Shown here piece by piece: positions 1 to 26,460 of a stretch of DNA of 64,000 nucleotides. The stretch is from Colius striatus (Eukaryota > Chordata > Aves > Coliiformes > Coliidae), in assembly GCF_028858725.1 (NCBI RefSeq), contig NC_084768.1, forward strand, positions 4,633,853-4,697,852, in the 5' to 3' direction. Numbering within the stretch: the first letter of the stretch is position 1; each line of letters opens with the position of its first letter. The notes beneath the pieces are model-generated. The model saw only the letters and a program-made list of their open reading frames with translations. It did not search any database and was not told where the DNA came from. Position numbers and translations under genes: made by a program.

Positions 1-2438
1 AAGGAAACAGAAAAAAGGAGAGCCAGAAGGAAAAACACCTTTACATACAAGTCATGTGAAGAGATAGAAAGAAATGTAACTTATTTCCTGAAGCAGAAGA
101 TGTGTTCTAGTTGCTCTTCAGGATCCAACAAATGCTAAACCATCAATAAACAGCCTGTGGTTACACAGTTGTTAAAGAAAACATCAGTTGAGCATGCACG
201 GAAGATAAAGGAAGACTTTTGGCAGCAGACTGTCACCACTAGAACAAACACAACATAAAACTGAAAATACAAGGGTGTAGCTCCACGCTAGCCAATCTAA
301 GTGCAAGGAATCCCTTCCTCTGCAGGGCAGTTGCATCTTCCTAAACTTTCCATTGTCCAGTCAAGAAATGGAATCAGTGGTTTTTATTCCCCCCAGTCCA
401 ACAGCCAGCTTAATTACCTGATCCAGTTTAATGTGCAGTCACACTGGCACCAGTGGTAGCATAACAACTATGATAAGAGCAGAAAAGTGCAACAGTATAG
501 CCTATATCAATTTAGGTAGCTTGGGAATTCATCTCGAGTGTCCAACTGCAATAAGCCCATGCCTGAGTGGTTATGAATGCAGCATGTAATACAGATTTCT
601 TCAGTTCTCATGGAAATGTCCTCCTACCACCAGAAGGATCAATCAGTAAACTCTGAAACATAAATCAGTCAACATTTCAACACAAAAAGAATGGAGTGAG
701 GTGCTACTGAATAGGACTACTATTGTGTTTTGACTAACATCTTCCTGTAATGAGTCTTTCACCATACGAAGCGCATCAGTTCTGAATTCCCCTCTGCACT
801 GTCCTCACAGGCTAGCAGTTTATGCAGGACAGAAAGAGTAAACACATTAGAACAGAAGAACTAATTACACTTTGCTCTCCAGTGATGATTTTGTATGGCT
901 CACTGCCTCCCCCTCAGCTCTCAAATGAAGGAGTTCGACCTTTATAATTTCTCCTCAGGTTTACCCAGACCAAGTTATCCTTGCAAGTTAGCTTTCTGAG
1001 GTATGCTATCACATAGCATACACAGCACTTCTGGTCACGCAGCACTTCTGTTCAGTGGGATCCTACCAGAGTTACTTGAACAGCTTTGAAACAGATCAGT
1101 GAGTTTACGCTGAACCAGCACTTTGTATTGTGAAGCTGTGACATTTAAAATCTGACAGAAGAAGCTCTGAAGTCAGATTTATTGGATTGTATTTTGATGG
1201 TAAAACTAATGTTATTTCTTTCTTATTATTAGGTGTTTGTCAAGTTCTCCAGTTACTATAGAAGGCCATATAAGACAAAGGGCTGAAGCAACATACGTGT
1301 ACTTCTGTGAGATGCAACTGTGAATTCAGTTAGGCACAGATTAACATACATGTAACATTATACATATAGTTTTAAGTAGGTCTTATCTTTTTTGGTGTAT
1401 CTACCGGATGCTAACCGTTGCAGTATTACCCTGTGGCTCCAAAGAAGCAAGTAATAACTTGAAAAAGGTGCCTCACGTAACTATGACAAAGCAGTTAAAG
1501 ACAAGTACGTGCGCATAACACTAGTAAGAAACCAGAACTCAACTCCAAGCGTTCTTTATTGTACTGTAAAGGAACACAAAATCCCAAGCAACTCAAACAT
1601 AAGGCACTGTAAATCATACACAGAAGCACTGATGGTCACTAACTAATTCATAAACTGCTCCTGTTTTTTTTGTTGCTGTTGTTTTTAAATCAATGACTTG
1701 CTGAGGATGGTTAGCACATTGCTTACTCCCAGTGTCGAACAGAAATGAGTAAATCCAGACTGAATCAAGGTGAAGTGTTCCCTCAGATTCCAGACACCAC
1801 TGAATAAAAACGGGATGTGGGGGGGAAATTCCTCCAAAAAAACCCCAAATTAACCCAAACATTCATGGTCTGTAAGACAGATCTTACTAACATCAAGAGA
1901 AGTATATACCTTTTGCAGCCAACCCTTGGATGCCATGCTAGTTACTCATCCCTCATCCTCTACTCGGTCTCCTCCCTGCACAGAGGCACCGTGACAGCCA
2001 AACCCTTCCTCCTCCTGCCTTAAAACACGGCACAGGGGCAGGCGGCTCAGAGGAAGACAGAAAGCGGCGCTGCCAGATTAATACCTGTCCCCAGGGCTAA
2101 GCTCTCGCAAGCCGCTCCCAGCCTTACAGCGGGACGGCCCTCGCAGCCGCAATCCCCGTCAAGCTCCGGGCGCGACGTGGGCCCCGGGGCCCCTTCCCGC
2201 CGCCCCCGCCGCGCCGCACGTGACCCGCCCGCCCCCGCCGGGGCCCTTCGGGAAGCGGCGGGGAATTCCGGGCGGCGCGGTGCTGCCCGGCCCGGCCGCC
2301 GCTGCCCACCGTCCCGCCCCGGCGCCAGCCGCCCCCTCCGCGGCCCGCTCCGCCAGAGGCGGCTCCCGCTCCCCACGCAGGGCCCCGGCCCCACTCCGCC
2401 GCTGCACGCCCGGCCTCTCGGCCCGGCACACCACTTAC
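1..2438 (-). other. BCL10 intron 1 (part)
   Basis: This is sequence downstream of the BCL10 exon 1 donor. The first 400 bases beside the exon belong to the CpG island; the rest is AT-rich. I looked on the minus strand for the CARD-coding exon (the human YLCEKI region) and did not find it. No repeat family was recognised. The intron therefore continues past the left edge. Confidence 0.7.
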
Positions 2439-2546
2439 ATCCTTCTTCACCTCGGCCATTTCGTCCTCCGTTAGCAGCCGCCCCACAGCTCCGGAGACCG
2501 AGAGGGACACGGAGCTGCCGCCGGAGCCCGGGCCCGGCCCTTCCAT
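2439..2546 (-). CDS. BCL10: BCL10 coding exon 1 (N-terminus, partial gene)
   Basis: BCL10 is a cytoplasmic CARD adaptor that joins CARD9/10/11 to MALT1 and drives NF-kB signalling. This exon encodes 36 residues, from ATG at 2546 to a splice donor (GAT then GTAAGT) after 2439. The last 13 residues, LLTEDEMAEVKKD, match the end of the human first coding exon (SLTEEDLTEVKKD), and both exons end in phase 0 at the same Asp. The human exon is only 19 codons. Here about 17 extra residues, rich in Gly, Ser and Pro (MEGPGPGSGGSSVSLSV...), precede the conserved motif. The CARD itself and the Ser/Thr-rich tail are in later exons; none is visible between 1 and 2438, so they lie off the left edge. The exon sits in a CpG island, as expected for this gene. 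DDAH1 lies upstream on the same strand, as in human. Identity rests on the short motif, phase, island and synteny together. Confidence 0.9.
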
Positions 2547-2598
2547 AGCGAACCCGCCCCAGCGCGGCCGCCGCTGGGGAACGCGGCTGCGGGCAGCG

Positions 2599-2691
2599 CT
2601 TCCGGCGCGCGCCCCGGCCCCCGCTCAGCCGCCAATGGGCCCTCGGAGAGGACGCTCGCGGGCGCGTGGCTCCGCCCAGTCGCGCGTGCGC
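2599..2691 (-). promoter_or_regulatory. BCL10 core promoter motifs (ETS, CCAAT, NRF1)
   Basis: Three classic TATA-less promoter motifs stack just upstream of the BCL10 ATG. Read on the minus strand they are an ETS-type CCGGAAG at 2599..2605, a reversed CCAAT box (ATTGG) at 2632..2636, and an NRF1 palindrome GCGCACGCGC at 2682..2691. No TATA box is seen. Transcription probably starts between the ETS motif and the ATG at 2546, giving a short 5' UTR. Motif matches are read directly; their use is inferred. Confidence 0.6.
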
Positions 2692-5091
2692 GGAGGGACA
2701 CGCAGCCCGCCCGGCGCGGGACAGCGGCACCGCGCCCGCACCGCGCCCGGCCGGCAGCGCGCTGCCCCGGGATACGGCTTCGTTCCGCAGGAAGCGCGGC
2801 GCGGCCGGGCCGTGCGGGGCAGCTCCCGCCTCCCGCGCCGCTGGCAGCCCGCCGTGCTCCCGGGCCGTGCCCCTGCTAGCGGCGGGCGGGGCCAGTCCCG
2901 CGCCCGCTCCGCTAAAGCAGGTGCTTGGCAATGCTGAGCGGGCGCGGGCGCCGCGGGGCTGCAGCCTTCGCGGTTACACTCCACCGACGCGGCCTGGAAA
3001 GGCTGCGCTCTGCCCTGGCCACGACACACGTGTTACAGCCTGTTCTGAACTCGGCGGTCGATGAGAGGAGGGGACGCGGACCCACCGCTGTAAAGGGCTC
3101 TCTTCCGAGGCTGCTGCGGGTGTGACGAGCCGAGCCGTGCGCCCCGGAGCAGCCGCAGCTCGCCTCTCACGCCTCCGAAGGCCGGGGGGCCCCGCCGCCG
3201 GGTGCCGCTGCCCCGCCGGGATGCCGCCGCGCCAGCTCCCGCCCTGCCCGGTGCCGCCGGCCCGGCCCCGCGCAGGAGCCGGCTCGGAAGGAAAAGGGAG
3301 AAGACAAAATTTAGTCACTCTTTTTTTTCAACTCTCAAAGGTAAAACCCAGGCTATTGCTGCAGTCTTGAAAAGTTTGGGGGTTTTTTTGCAGCACTTTA
3401 CTGCATAGTAGAAGCAACCAATGCACAGATTTGCCATCAAGAAGGCAAAACTACCAGTTTTACAGTATTTCACAAAGCCTTGTCAACACAACCATACTCC
3501 AACTAGTAACTGCATTGATATCTATTTTACACTGTTAGCATTCCCAGCTTTTCAATAAATGCACTGGATAGCAAAGGTCCTGCCCAGAACATCTGAAAAA
3601 TAAAGGGCCAGTCACCAATCTTAGCTGGTGACACGGCTGATTTCTGTATAAGTGGGTGCTAAAAGCACAGCCCAAGCTTGGTTACCTGAAAACACCCAAC
3701 CAGCTTTGCCCTCTGCCATTGCTGGGAAGACACTTCTGCCCAGTGACAATCTTTCAGACTTGCCCTCACCACCCAGCCCTGCAGATTCGATTGCGAGTAG
3801 TTTGGCAGCACACCTCTGCTCACGACTCAAAGCTGCCTGTGTATCTGGAATAAACATCTGAAATAGAAAGTAAATGAATATTTATCTCCTCAGAGGGCTG
3901 CAGGGAAAGCTGTATTTTCCAAGTCCAAGATCCTTCCTAATCCGTGCTAGGCATCCAAATACATGGCAAAGTTGCAGATTCTCTGATGCTTCCAGTGAGG
4001 GGATTGTGGCACTTCTGAGACAGAACTAGGCGTCTTCCCAGCACCTGACTCCCATCCTTGTTCATTAAACTGAATGCCTTTCAGCTCCTCCTCTTCAAGG
4101 TGAATTATATTGTTGACTTTGCTGGCTCCATACAATACTGCTGATAAAAATAGCCATTGTGCATTCTGGATTTAGAGTATTTGTTAATAACCTTGCTCAG
4201 CGAGAGGCACAGTTCAAAACCACGTGATGTCTGGAGGGTTAGGCTTCTGGATTCCTGAGCCGTGTACAAGACAAACTGAATGCAATTAACTTCAGCAATC
4301 AGGAAAAGAGCATGTGGTTAGAGAATACAAGAACAGAATATTTTTGCACACTTAATGCCAATAAACGCTAACAGGATTTAGTGGTGCAGCTGGAAGAAGA
4401 CTACGCTCAGCATGAAACTCATTTCAGGAGGTTAGCATCAGTTCAATATCAAGAAGTGATCCTCAATGAAAAGCGAGTTAAGAGGGATTTCTTTATTTCA
4501 AGGGATCTGGGAAGATTTTGGCCACAAAGGTGCACGTAAATGTTTATTAATTGCACCAAACTAGGTGTATCTACATTAGACACAGCACTGATTTAAATAT
4601 ATTAGTATAAACCCCGTACTTTTAACCACTGTAGTTTAATTAGTACAAAGGCTACACTTAGATCAGCTCTAAAGTAATGTTTCCTTGCCATTGCTTCTCT
4701 AGCAGGAAGCATTAGATTGTGTATTCTTTAAAGTCATATTACTAGCAAGGCTGTGCAGTTTGGAAGTGATGTAGTTCTTTTGCTATGGTACCGTTAATTT
4801 ATTTTGAGTTTCTGAAAAACTTAAATTGAGGCAATAATATTGAGGCCTTGAACAACTGAATCTTGAGTTGCCACAAGGTGGCACTGAAGGGCCGTGAGCA
4901 CTTACGTCCAGGATGCTTAGAGTAACTGCATCGTCTCCCGAGGCCGTTAACCTCAAAATCCCAACCGAATGGTATCAGAGTACAAAGGCAGAAACGGAGA
5001 TTAGCCCCACAGGCACTATTTGTAGCACACCACAAGTAGTATTTAGGTACAAACCACTACAGAACTACGGAGTGCACAGTACGACTGACAC

Positions 5092-5097
5092 TTTATT
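5092..5097 (-). terminator. Candidate polyadenylation signal (minus strand)
   Basis: AATAAA on the minus strand is followed, downstream on that strand, by a GU-rich stretch (GTGTCAGTCGTACTGTG, then TAGTGGTTTGT). It is the best-supported of several minus-strand AATAAA copies between DDAH1 and BCL10, and would give a DDAH1 3' UTR of about 4.3 kb. Nearer signals at 7621 and 6211 have weaker downstream elements. Which are used cannot be decided here. Confidence 0.3.
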
Positions 5098-7851
5098 CCT
5101 TCGTGACGGGGATATATAGTATTGAAACTGCAAGAGTCACAAAAAGAAAGAAAATCAAAGTGCAAACCTCTGTTAGAACAGATTATGGAATGTGTTCATG
5201 TTTTTGGCACAAAAAGTGAGGAACTAGATACTGCAACAAGATTTTAAGTTTAATGAAATGTAACACTTCTGGGTTCAGTAGTCATATTTGTGCACTGCAG
5301 AACAATACAACGTAAAGCAGTGACTAACACGATTCACATGCAACTCTATACACGGTATGTCATACGTCCAGTTGAAACTTCTCTGAAAATACATATGTGA
5401 GGTCCAACCGATACTTTGTTCACAATCACTTCAGTACCATTCTTTAATCTTTCTTATCTTTTGAGCTTCCTTATGGATAAAAGCAAAAATGGAGAATCTT
5501 AAATAGTAAATTGTTTTCCCCAAATGGTTCCACATAAATGTTGATGCTTTCTGTCAAAGTAAACTGGCTCTGACTTCATTGATATCACCTATAAGAAACT
5601 GAATGAAATCAAAAGCTCTTTTTTTTCTCTCCTGTACTTCATCCTTGATTTGCTGTGAACAATTAGTATCCTGTGCACTGACTTTTGTTTTTAAACTGGA
5701 CATAGTGTTGCCTATGAGCTCTGTACCTATCACATGGAAATCACCAAAAAAAAATATCAGAGCATAGATTCATACAGTGGTATCTATTTAATATCAAAAG
5801 GGAGTATATTAGCATGGAAAAGACAAAAATGCAGAAATGGAAGAATTCAAGTTTATCTTATAAGGAACAGTATGCATTCACATTTTCATTGCAGAGAGAG
5901 ACACTGTATTCACATTCTGGTGAAGAAAGAAACCCACATATCACAGCTCTCCCTAAACTCTCAGCAGAGATAACATCGTGAAAGATCTATAATGCACATT
6001 GTAGCTCTTTCACTTTGAACTGAGCTAAACTGATTGCTCAAAGGAAAAAAAAACCCCTTTGATGAGTAATTCAAGCCCCATTGCTGAGCTATTAACCACA
6101 AGAACTACTGCACTGACCTGCTATGTCATGTAGCCTGACAGTTGTTATTGAGTGTTTTATGTGGGCAGCTATTAGCATTCAGTGTCTCATCTCCTTTTTT
6201 GGTTTGGGATTTTATTTTATATTAATCAAGGATGATGACTTACATCAGGCATCTGAAAAATGTTCTGGTGACAAGATGTACAGGATGCCCATTAGATGCA
6301 TATGTACCACAGCAGAAACGTCCTCATAACTGAATTCTTCATTTGGGTAACAAACAAACAGCAAACAGCAAGAACAAGCAGCATTTGGCGTGATTTTAGT
6401 TCTTAGTACCATACTGCAAATGCACAAATGGAAGTGCTCTTAATGTTTTTCCTTTATAATGCCAGAATAAAGAACAATGGAAGAAGCAGAGAGGCGAGTG
6501 CAATCCCACTAACCAGCTTAGGTAACTTTTGGCGTCAGGCTAAGGTGTAGTTTAGAGTGTCTACGTTAGGATGCTACGATGCCTACTGAGACAAACAGAG
6601 AGAAAAGCAGGTGTGACTTAGAGCACCTAAATTCTGTGCCTGAAGTTAAGACAGTTTGAATACAACTTGAAATCATCACCTGAGGAAATTCAGGTTCTTC
6701 AGCCACTCCCTTATCTTCCTTTTACCAAAATGTAGCCTTGAAGCCAAGGAAATCTACACAGAAATAGCTGAAGGACCAATCTCTCTGTCAATGCAATGTT
6801 TCTCAGCTCTGAGGTTCCAACTCCCCCTCTCCCTCCTTTGGGAAGCCAGGGGAATCACTGTCACTTTTTTCTATTCCTTTCAGGGACACAAGATATCAAC
6901 AATGCCCACTGCAAACGTTTCTCTTTTCTGGAGAGATCCTAAGAGAAGTCACCCTTGTCGCTCTCTGGATCTATAGCTCCTGTTGACAGTCATTCCTTCC
7001 AGCTCAAAAGAAGCTGCTCAGAGCCAAAGTGGGATCCTCAGTTTCTCTTCCCTCCTGGCATCTACTCAAGGAAGGATTAAGTTTAGAATAGTCCACCTGG
7101 GGTTGGGACACTTTGGAGGGAAGAGGGAGGAGTACAGAAAAAGAAGACTCATGTAGCAGAACGGTGACAACAGAAGGCAGAAGGACATGGGTGGGGGCCA
7201 GGTCACAGAAGGTGTACCGACAGGTCAGGGGGGGCTCTGTTCCAGCTTTGTACGACAGCTCCCATAGCTGTTTTTAACAGAGTACAGCTTACCTCTAGAA
7301 GGTCACAAATACTGCAGGGTCACTTTTTGGCACAAAATCTTTTTTTCATATCAAGTCATTTTAAAATGCATTTTAAATGCTTTATCAGATATCTAAAAAG
7401 CACTGAGGGAAGGTAGAAAAAGAGATTTCCCCACTGCAATGTTTAACATCCCTAGAGCCCGATCACCTGGGTCAGGCTTAAACTATGGGGCATGGGAATG
7501 CAGGAGACAAAGGGGAAACATTAGGAGAACCCTTTGGGACAGCATACAGCCTTAAAATCAGCACTTGCAGTTTGGCTGGCTAAAGACTTCCTTTGGGACA
7601 AGCTCTCTTTTCACATAGGTTTTATTTGTTCCTCATTGCTCTCTCTTGTGATACCTTGTGTCATCACAACATACAGTATGCCCACAAAGTATCAGATGTA
7701 TTCTGGTAGCTGCCAGGACGTTTCTTCCTTGTCAGCCACTGAGATGAAGCGACAGATATGCTGAAGAGTACCTACGGATATGAGTCCTTGTGTTTCCTCC
7801 CTTAATGACTGCACAGAAAAGCGCGCAGGTTTCTAAAGGATATCCAAGTGT

Positions 7852-8005
7852 GTGCTTGGTTAACAGTTTGCTTTCCTGCAGATCAACACTGCCTGAGTCC
7901 CCCCTGCTCCCTTCCTGCTGTACCTTAGCAACATGCCACAAGTGGTCTGGGAAAGGTGGAGGAGATGTCTAGGAAGCTGATAACATGTTCAGACTATTTG
8001 TCAGT
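7852..8005. repeat. Direct repeat, copy 1
   Basis: About 154 bases starting GTGCTTGGTTAACA and ending GACTATTTGTCAGT recur at 8463..8618. The two copies differ by one 2-base indel near the start and one T/C substitution, so the duplication is recent compared with the surrounding old repeats. The sequence after the end diverges completely (CTCTGGAGAG here, TGTAGTGAAA in copy 2). This copy may be a truncated piece of the LTR whose complete form is copy 2 plus the following bases. Confidence 0.85.
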
Positions 8006-8462
8006 CTCTGGAGAGTTCCCACTACTGCCTCTGTTTGGGAATTTCTCCATCCTTGGTTTAGAAATGATTTAACAAGTATGTGAATACAATGGGTTATGCT
8101 TGGTGAAAAAAAAAGTATGACTCAGTGGGTAAGCATGTTGTGGAATTTGCTACAAAAATTGTATTTGTTTTAACTGAATACCACAGTAAATATTCATGCA
8201 ACTAAAAAAAAGAAGATGGTTATTGTTCCAAGGAAAACTGCCCCAAGGGCAGATAAAGAACAAATGCCAATGTTTCAGGAAAAAATAGCTTCCCTTATTC
8301 ATGAGCATAATCCAGGAATAGCTGTCCTTCAACTCCCTCTATCACTCCTTCCTTTTGAATTTTGCTAGTAAGTGGCCTCCAAAAGAAGAGAAAACAGACA
8401 CAGAAAATTTTTCAAATGTAAACTAGGAGAACTAGAAAACTCCATTATTTTAGATGACTTTA

Positions 8463-8618
8463 GTGCTTGGTTAACACTGTTTGCTTTCCTGCAGATCAAC
8501 ACTGCCTGAGTCCCCCCTGCTCCCTTCCTGCTGTACCTTAGCAACATGCCACAAGTGGTCTGGGAAAGGTGGAGGAGATGCCTAGGAAGCTGATAACATG
8601 TTCAGACTATTTGTCAGT
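8463..8618. repeat. Direct repeat, copy 2
   Basis: This is the second copy of the near-identical unit at 7852..8005. It leads directly into sequence with a TATA box, a poly(A) signal and a retroviral primer-binding site. It is therefore best explained as the U3 start of an LTR beginning TGCTTGG at 8464. A plain host duplication followed by an unrelated insertion at 8619 is the alternative. Confidence 0.85.
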
Positions 8619-8774
8619 TGTAGTGAAATCTGCAGATGTAACTAATAAATGTTATGTTACTATGACCTGAATTCTGTACTATTGTATAAATATCTGTGTG
8701 TATTACTAATAAACAAGCACTGACTCTACCTCCATGAGGATACGTCTTTGACTTCGGAAAGCTCCCACACATCA
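8464..8774 (+). mobile_element. ERV 5' LTR, lysine-tRNA-primed type
   Basis: The proposed LTR starts TG (8464, or 8619 if shorter) and ends CA (8773..8774). It contains TATAAATA at 8685..8692 and AATAAA at 8708..8713, an order and spacing typical of retroviral U3/R. Two bases after the CA comes a strong primer-binding site. Lysine primers are usual for beta-type ERVK elements. No matching 3' LTR and no recognisable gag or pol follows, so only the 5' end is left, lying in the DDAH1 3' flank in the opposite orientation to the gene. The LTR assignment is inference from the ordered motifs; family naming needs a repeat library. Confidence 0.6.
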
Positions 8775-8776
8775 AT

Positions 8777-8794
8777 TGACGCCCAAACAGGGAC
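8777..8794 (+). other. Retroviral primer-binding site (tRNA-Lys type)
   Basis: TGACGCCCAAACAGGGAC matches the 18-base site complementary to the 3' end of tRNA-Lys3 at 16 of 18 positions. Both differences are G-to-A, as expected from CpG or general decay. It lies two bases after the CA that ends the proposed LTR. This is the firmest evidence that the element is a reverse-transcribing provirus relic. Confidence 0.75.
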
Positions 8795-9060
8795 CCAGAT
8801 TGCCTGGACATGGATCACGATGGAAGAAGGCTAAAGGGAAGCCAGACAGAGGAGCTCAGCTCCAGTTGATGTCTAGTTGATGTTCCAAGCTAGTGTATTG
8901 AAAGCTTCCCTACCATGCAAGATACCAAGCTTATGAGGCCACTAAGTCTTCTTGAGTCCACCTTGATACCTTACATCGCTGAAAGTAAAGAGGCCTGAGG
9001 AAGGAAAAAGAGATGCAGAGCAAGGAAGCAATAGAAAAAATGAGGAGAAGGGAACTGTGT
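8795..9060 (+). mobile_element. Possible ERV leader remnant
   Basis: The sequence after the primer-binding site is A+G-rich and has no long open frame. It may be untranslated leader of the provirus before it breaks off. The right boundary is a guess; no gag homology is visible. Confidence 0.3.
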
Positions 9061-9406
9061 AAAGACAACAGAGGTGCTTGAAATGTTGCTAATTAGTTGG
9101 TTTTCATAAAATTTTCACACAGGTATGTTAAATCACTGAAGCTAAGGGTTAGCCATTATAATTGTCTTCTTCTAGCCCATGAGACTAACACACTTCAAAG
9201 TCATGTGCACTCCAACAAGCTGTATATCCATCTTAAATACCATCTGCAAGGACATAATAAAAATACACAAAGCAAAAATTTGTAAACAAGGGTTAGTAGC
9301 ACAGTGGTACAGTAGATTGTCAATAAAACCAATAAAACTGTGGATACAGACTCGTCTACCTTGTGTGTAACATTATTGCCAGTTACAAGGAAGGGACTCT
9401 GTAAAC

Positions 9407-24402
<14,996 letters not shown>

Positions 24403-26460
24403 TTATATTGTATCACTAGAAAGCTTAAAAACCTACCAGAAATACAAGTCATTAACAAGAATTAAAGTCCTTTAACGTGCTTTTAACAACACAGTTGGCA
24501 GGGTACTTTGTGTCCTTGCCCATAGCAATTCCCCAGCTCTCCACAGGCTTTTGTGGTCTGGAGGGGTGAGAGTGTCAAGCAGCAGCAATGAGGCTCTTGC
24601 CTTCACACAGGAGCCACGCAGCATGTGAGGAAGAAATGTGAGGGGTCCAGATATGCATGTTAAGTCCAGTCCCTCTGTACAGTAATAGACTTTCTCCCAA
24701 ATCCCATCTCTTAGATTTGAGCAGGAAAAAGTACCAACAGAAGAGTGACATTCTCTCCTTCTGTGCTTGCTCAGACACAAGATGTGGCTCTACCAACCGT
24801 GGAAATGGCAAGTCTAAGCCAAGCCCATACTCAGTCAGGGGAAAAAGCCATTCCCCAATCAGTAAACATGAATTGCCTTTATAGATTTATTGAGCACTAG
24901 TTCTTATTGCGTTTTTGAGCTCCCTTGGTACAGAATTACAGGACCTTTCATGTCTACATGTTGTGTGGCTGGCTGCTGGCCACGGAGAGCTGCACGCATG
25001 GCAGGGAGCCTGGAGCTGCCGAGCCCCTTTCCTGCTGACAGGAGCTCATAACAGGAGCAGGGAATGCAGCTTCAGGAGGTTTTCTCTTTCCCAGAGAGGG
25101 CTGCTGAGGATGCCTAGAGCAGAATCTACTCACATCATCAGCCATCCATACGAAGGGCTAATGCTTGCTACATTTAGGTTCCACCATCTTGGTGTTTTGC
25201 AAGCTTAAAGAAGCACCCGCACGCAACCAACTGCTCACCAGAATGGCTTTGGACTACAGCTTGCAGAATGCTAATGGAAACGAGTCCATCCACAGAAACC
25301 TCTGAACCTGACCCCACACAGCAGTGTCATCATGTTCAGCGAAACCTCCTCACCATGGTTAACCAGAGATGCCCAGCAAGCATTAACAAATATGAAAGAC
25401 GCGGTAAAGATCTGTTAGCTCTTATTTTTGCATGTCTCACATGTCATTTATCTATTTAGTGTGATCAACTACGTATCTCTAGAAAATACAGGAAGATAAA
25501 GTGGGTGACAGGTTTCTTGTCTTCCAGGACCATATACCAACAGAAGCAACCCTAGCAGCCCTACTCTTGGGCTCTGACAAACTGTACCTGCCATGGCAGA
25601 GAATGGAGATATGGTAGTGACTAGTCACTTTTGCTGCAGCAGCCTCAGAGCAATAGCAGCACATGCTTTGTCTGTCATACCTTCCTAAGACCAGGGCTGG
25701 CTTCAGGGAATAAGAAAGGCCACAGAGGTGATCCACCTAAGCCTCCTCCCTCTTCTTCTTTATCAGCCATGACTCAGCTATGTGGCATTTGTGAGTGACT
25801 CCATAAAGGTAAGAGCAGGTCTCCATGGGCTGCCAGGACAGGTGATGGAGGTCTATAAGACCTCATCTTATCCACAATTTATTTGCTCTCTGAAGGTTTC
25901 TCTCTAGCACAGCCTCACTCTCCAATCACTTTATAGAAAAACAACCACCCTTGGACAAGCACACTGTTCAAGTCAGTAATCCAGTTTAAAACTGAACAGG
26001 TTGAAGGCACGTCTTTATGACACCTGTAAAACGCTGACAGGTTACCCTGCAGTGCAGAGCTGTAGCTGTGAGCTTTTCAAGTCCAAAAGGACTCATCCTT
26101 CCCACACAAAATCCCATCTAAGGCTCTGGCACACAGACTGGAGCAAGTCCTCAGTGTGCCTTCTACAATTATTAACACTTATTTTTGCTCCTCTGTATTT
26201 TGCTTGATGCTAAAATGACTTCAGGCTGAAACTGGGCAGTCAATAGATTTCAGGCTTAGTAGCAAGGCTTTATCTTCCTTAGTCTTGTTACTCTGTCTCC
26301 GGTGACCTTCAAAATTAGGTTTATAAGGAGGACTGGACCTACGTGGTACTTTAAAAATAAATGGGAAACAGCTAAGTTAATATTGGAAAGCTGACTCTGG
26401 TACAAACACAGCAATGTTTTGTAACATCCATGTGCTGATAGGAGAATGAGTTCTTTTGCC

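Larger units (their letters stand above)
2040..3300. promoter_or_regulatory. CpG island at the BCL10 promoter
   Basis: A stretch of roughly 1.25 kb is very GC-rich and dense in CpG, while both sides are AT-rich and CpG-poor. It covers the start of BCL10 intron 1, coding exon 1, the 5' UTR and about 750 bases upstream. The long overlapping open frames on both strands here are a by-product of high GC, not genes. An E-box CACGTG lies at 2217..2222 inside the first intron. The island extends well upstream of the BCL10 start, so divergent plus-strand transcription is possible. Human BCL10 has a divergent antisense RNA, but no transcript can be shown from this sequence. Confidence 0.9.
3301..9406 (-). 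other. BCL10-DDAH1 interval, including the DDAH1 3' UTR
   Basis: No firm gene lies between the CpG island and the DDAH1 stop codon. The right part must be DDAH1 3' UTR (minus strand), but its end is not certain. Minus-strand AATAAA signals occur at 7621..7626, 6211..6216, 5092..5097 and 4798..4803. The interval also holds a 155-bp direct duplication, an ERV LTR with primer-binding site (8464..8794), and one coding-like minus-strand frame at 5554..5720. The remaining sequence is AT-rich, with no recognised features. Confidence 0.6.

Noticed and set aside
1..2438. Search for BCL10 exons 2 and 3 (CARD)
   Set aside because: No sequence encoding the CARD blocks was seen on the minus strand; the exons must lie left of the window.
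2047..2931. Open frame of 294 codons and several others in the CpG island on both strands
   Set aside because: Arg, Ala, Gly and Pro-rich translations in overlapping frames are what GC-rich DNA gives by chance. Only the BCL10 exon frame has a homologous motif and a splice donor.
9288..9360. A-box-like TAGCACAGTGG suggesting a tRNA or SINE
   Set aside because: No proper B-box at the right distance and the ends do not pair as an acceptor stem.
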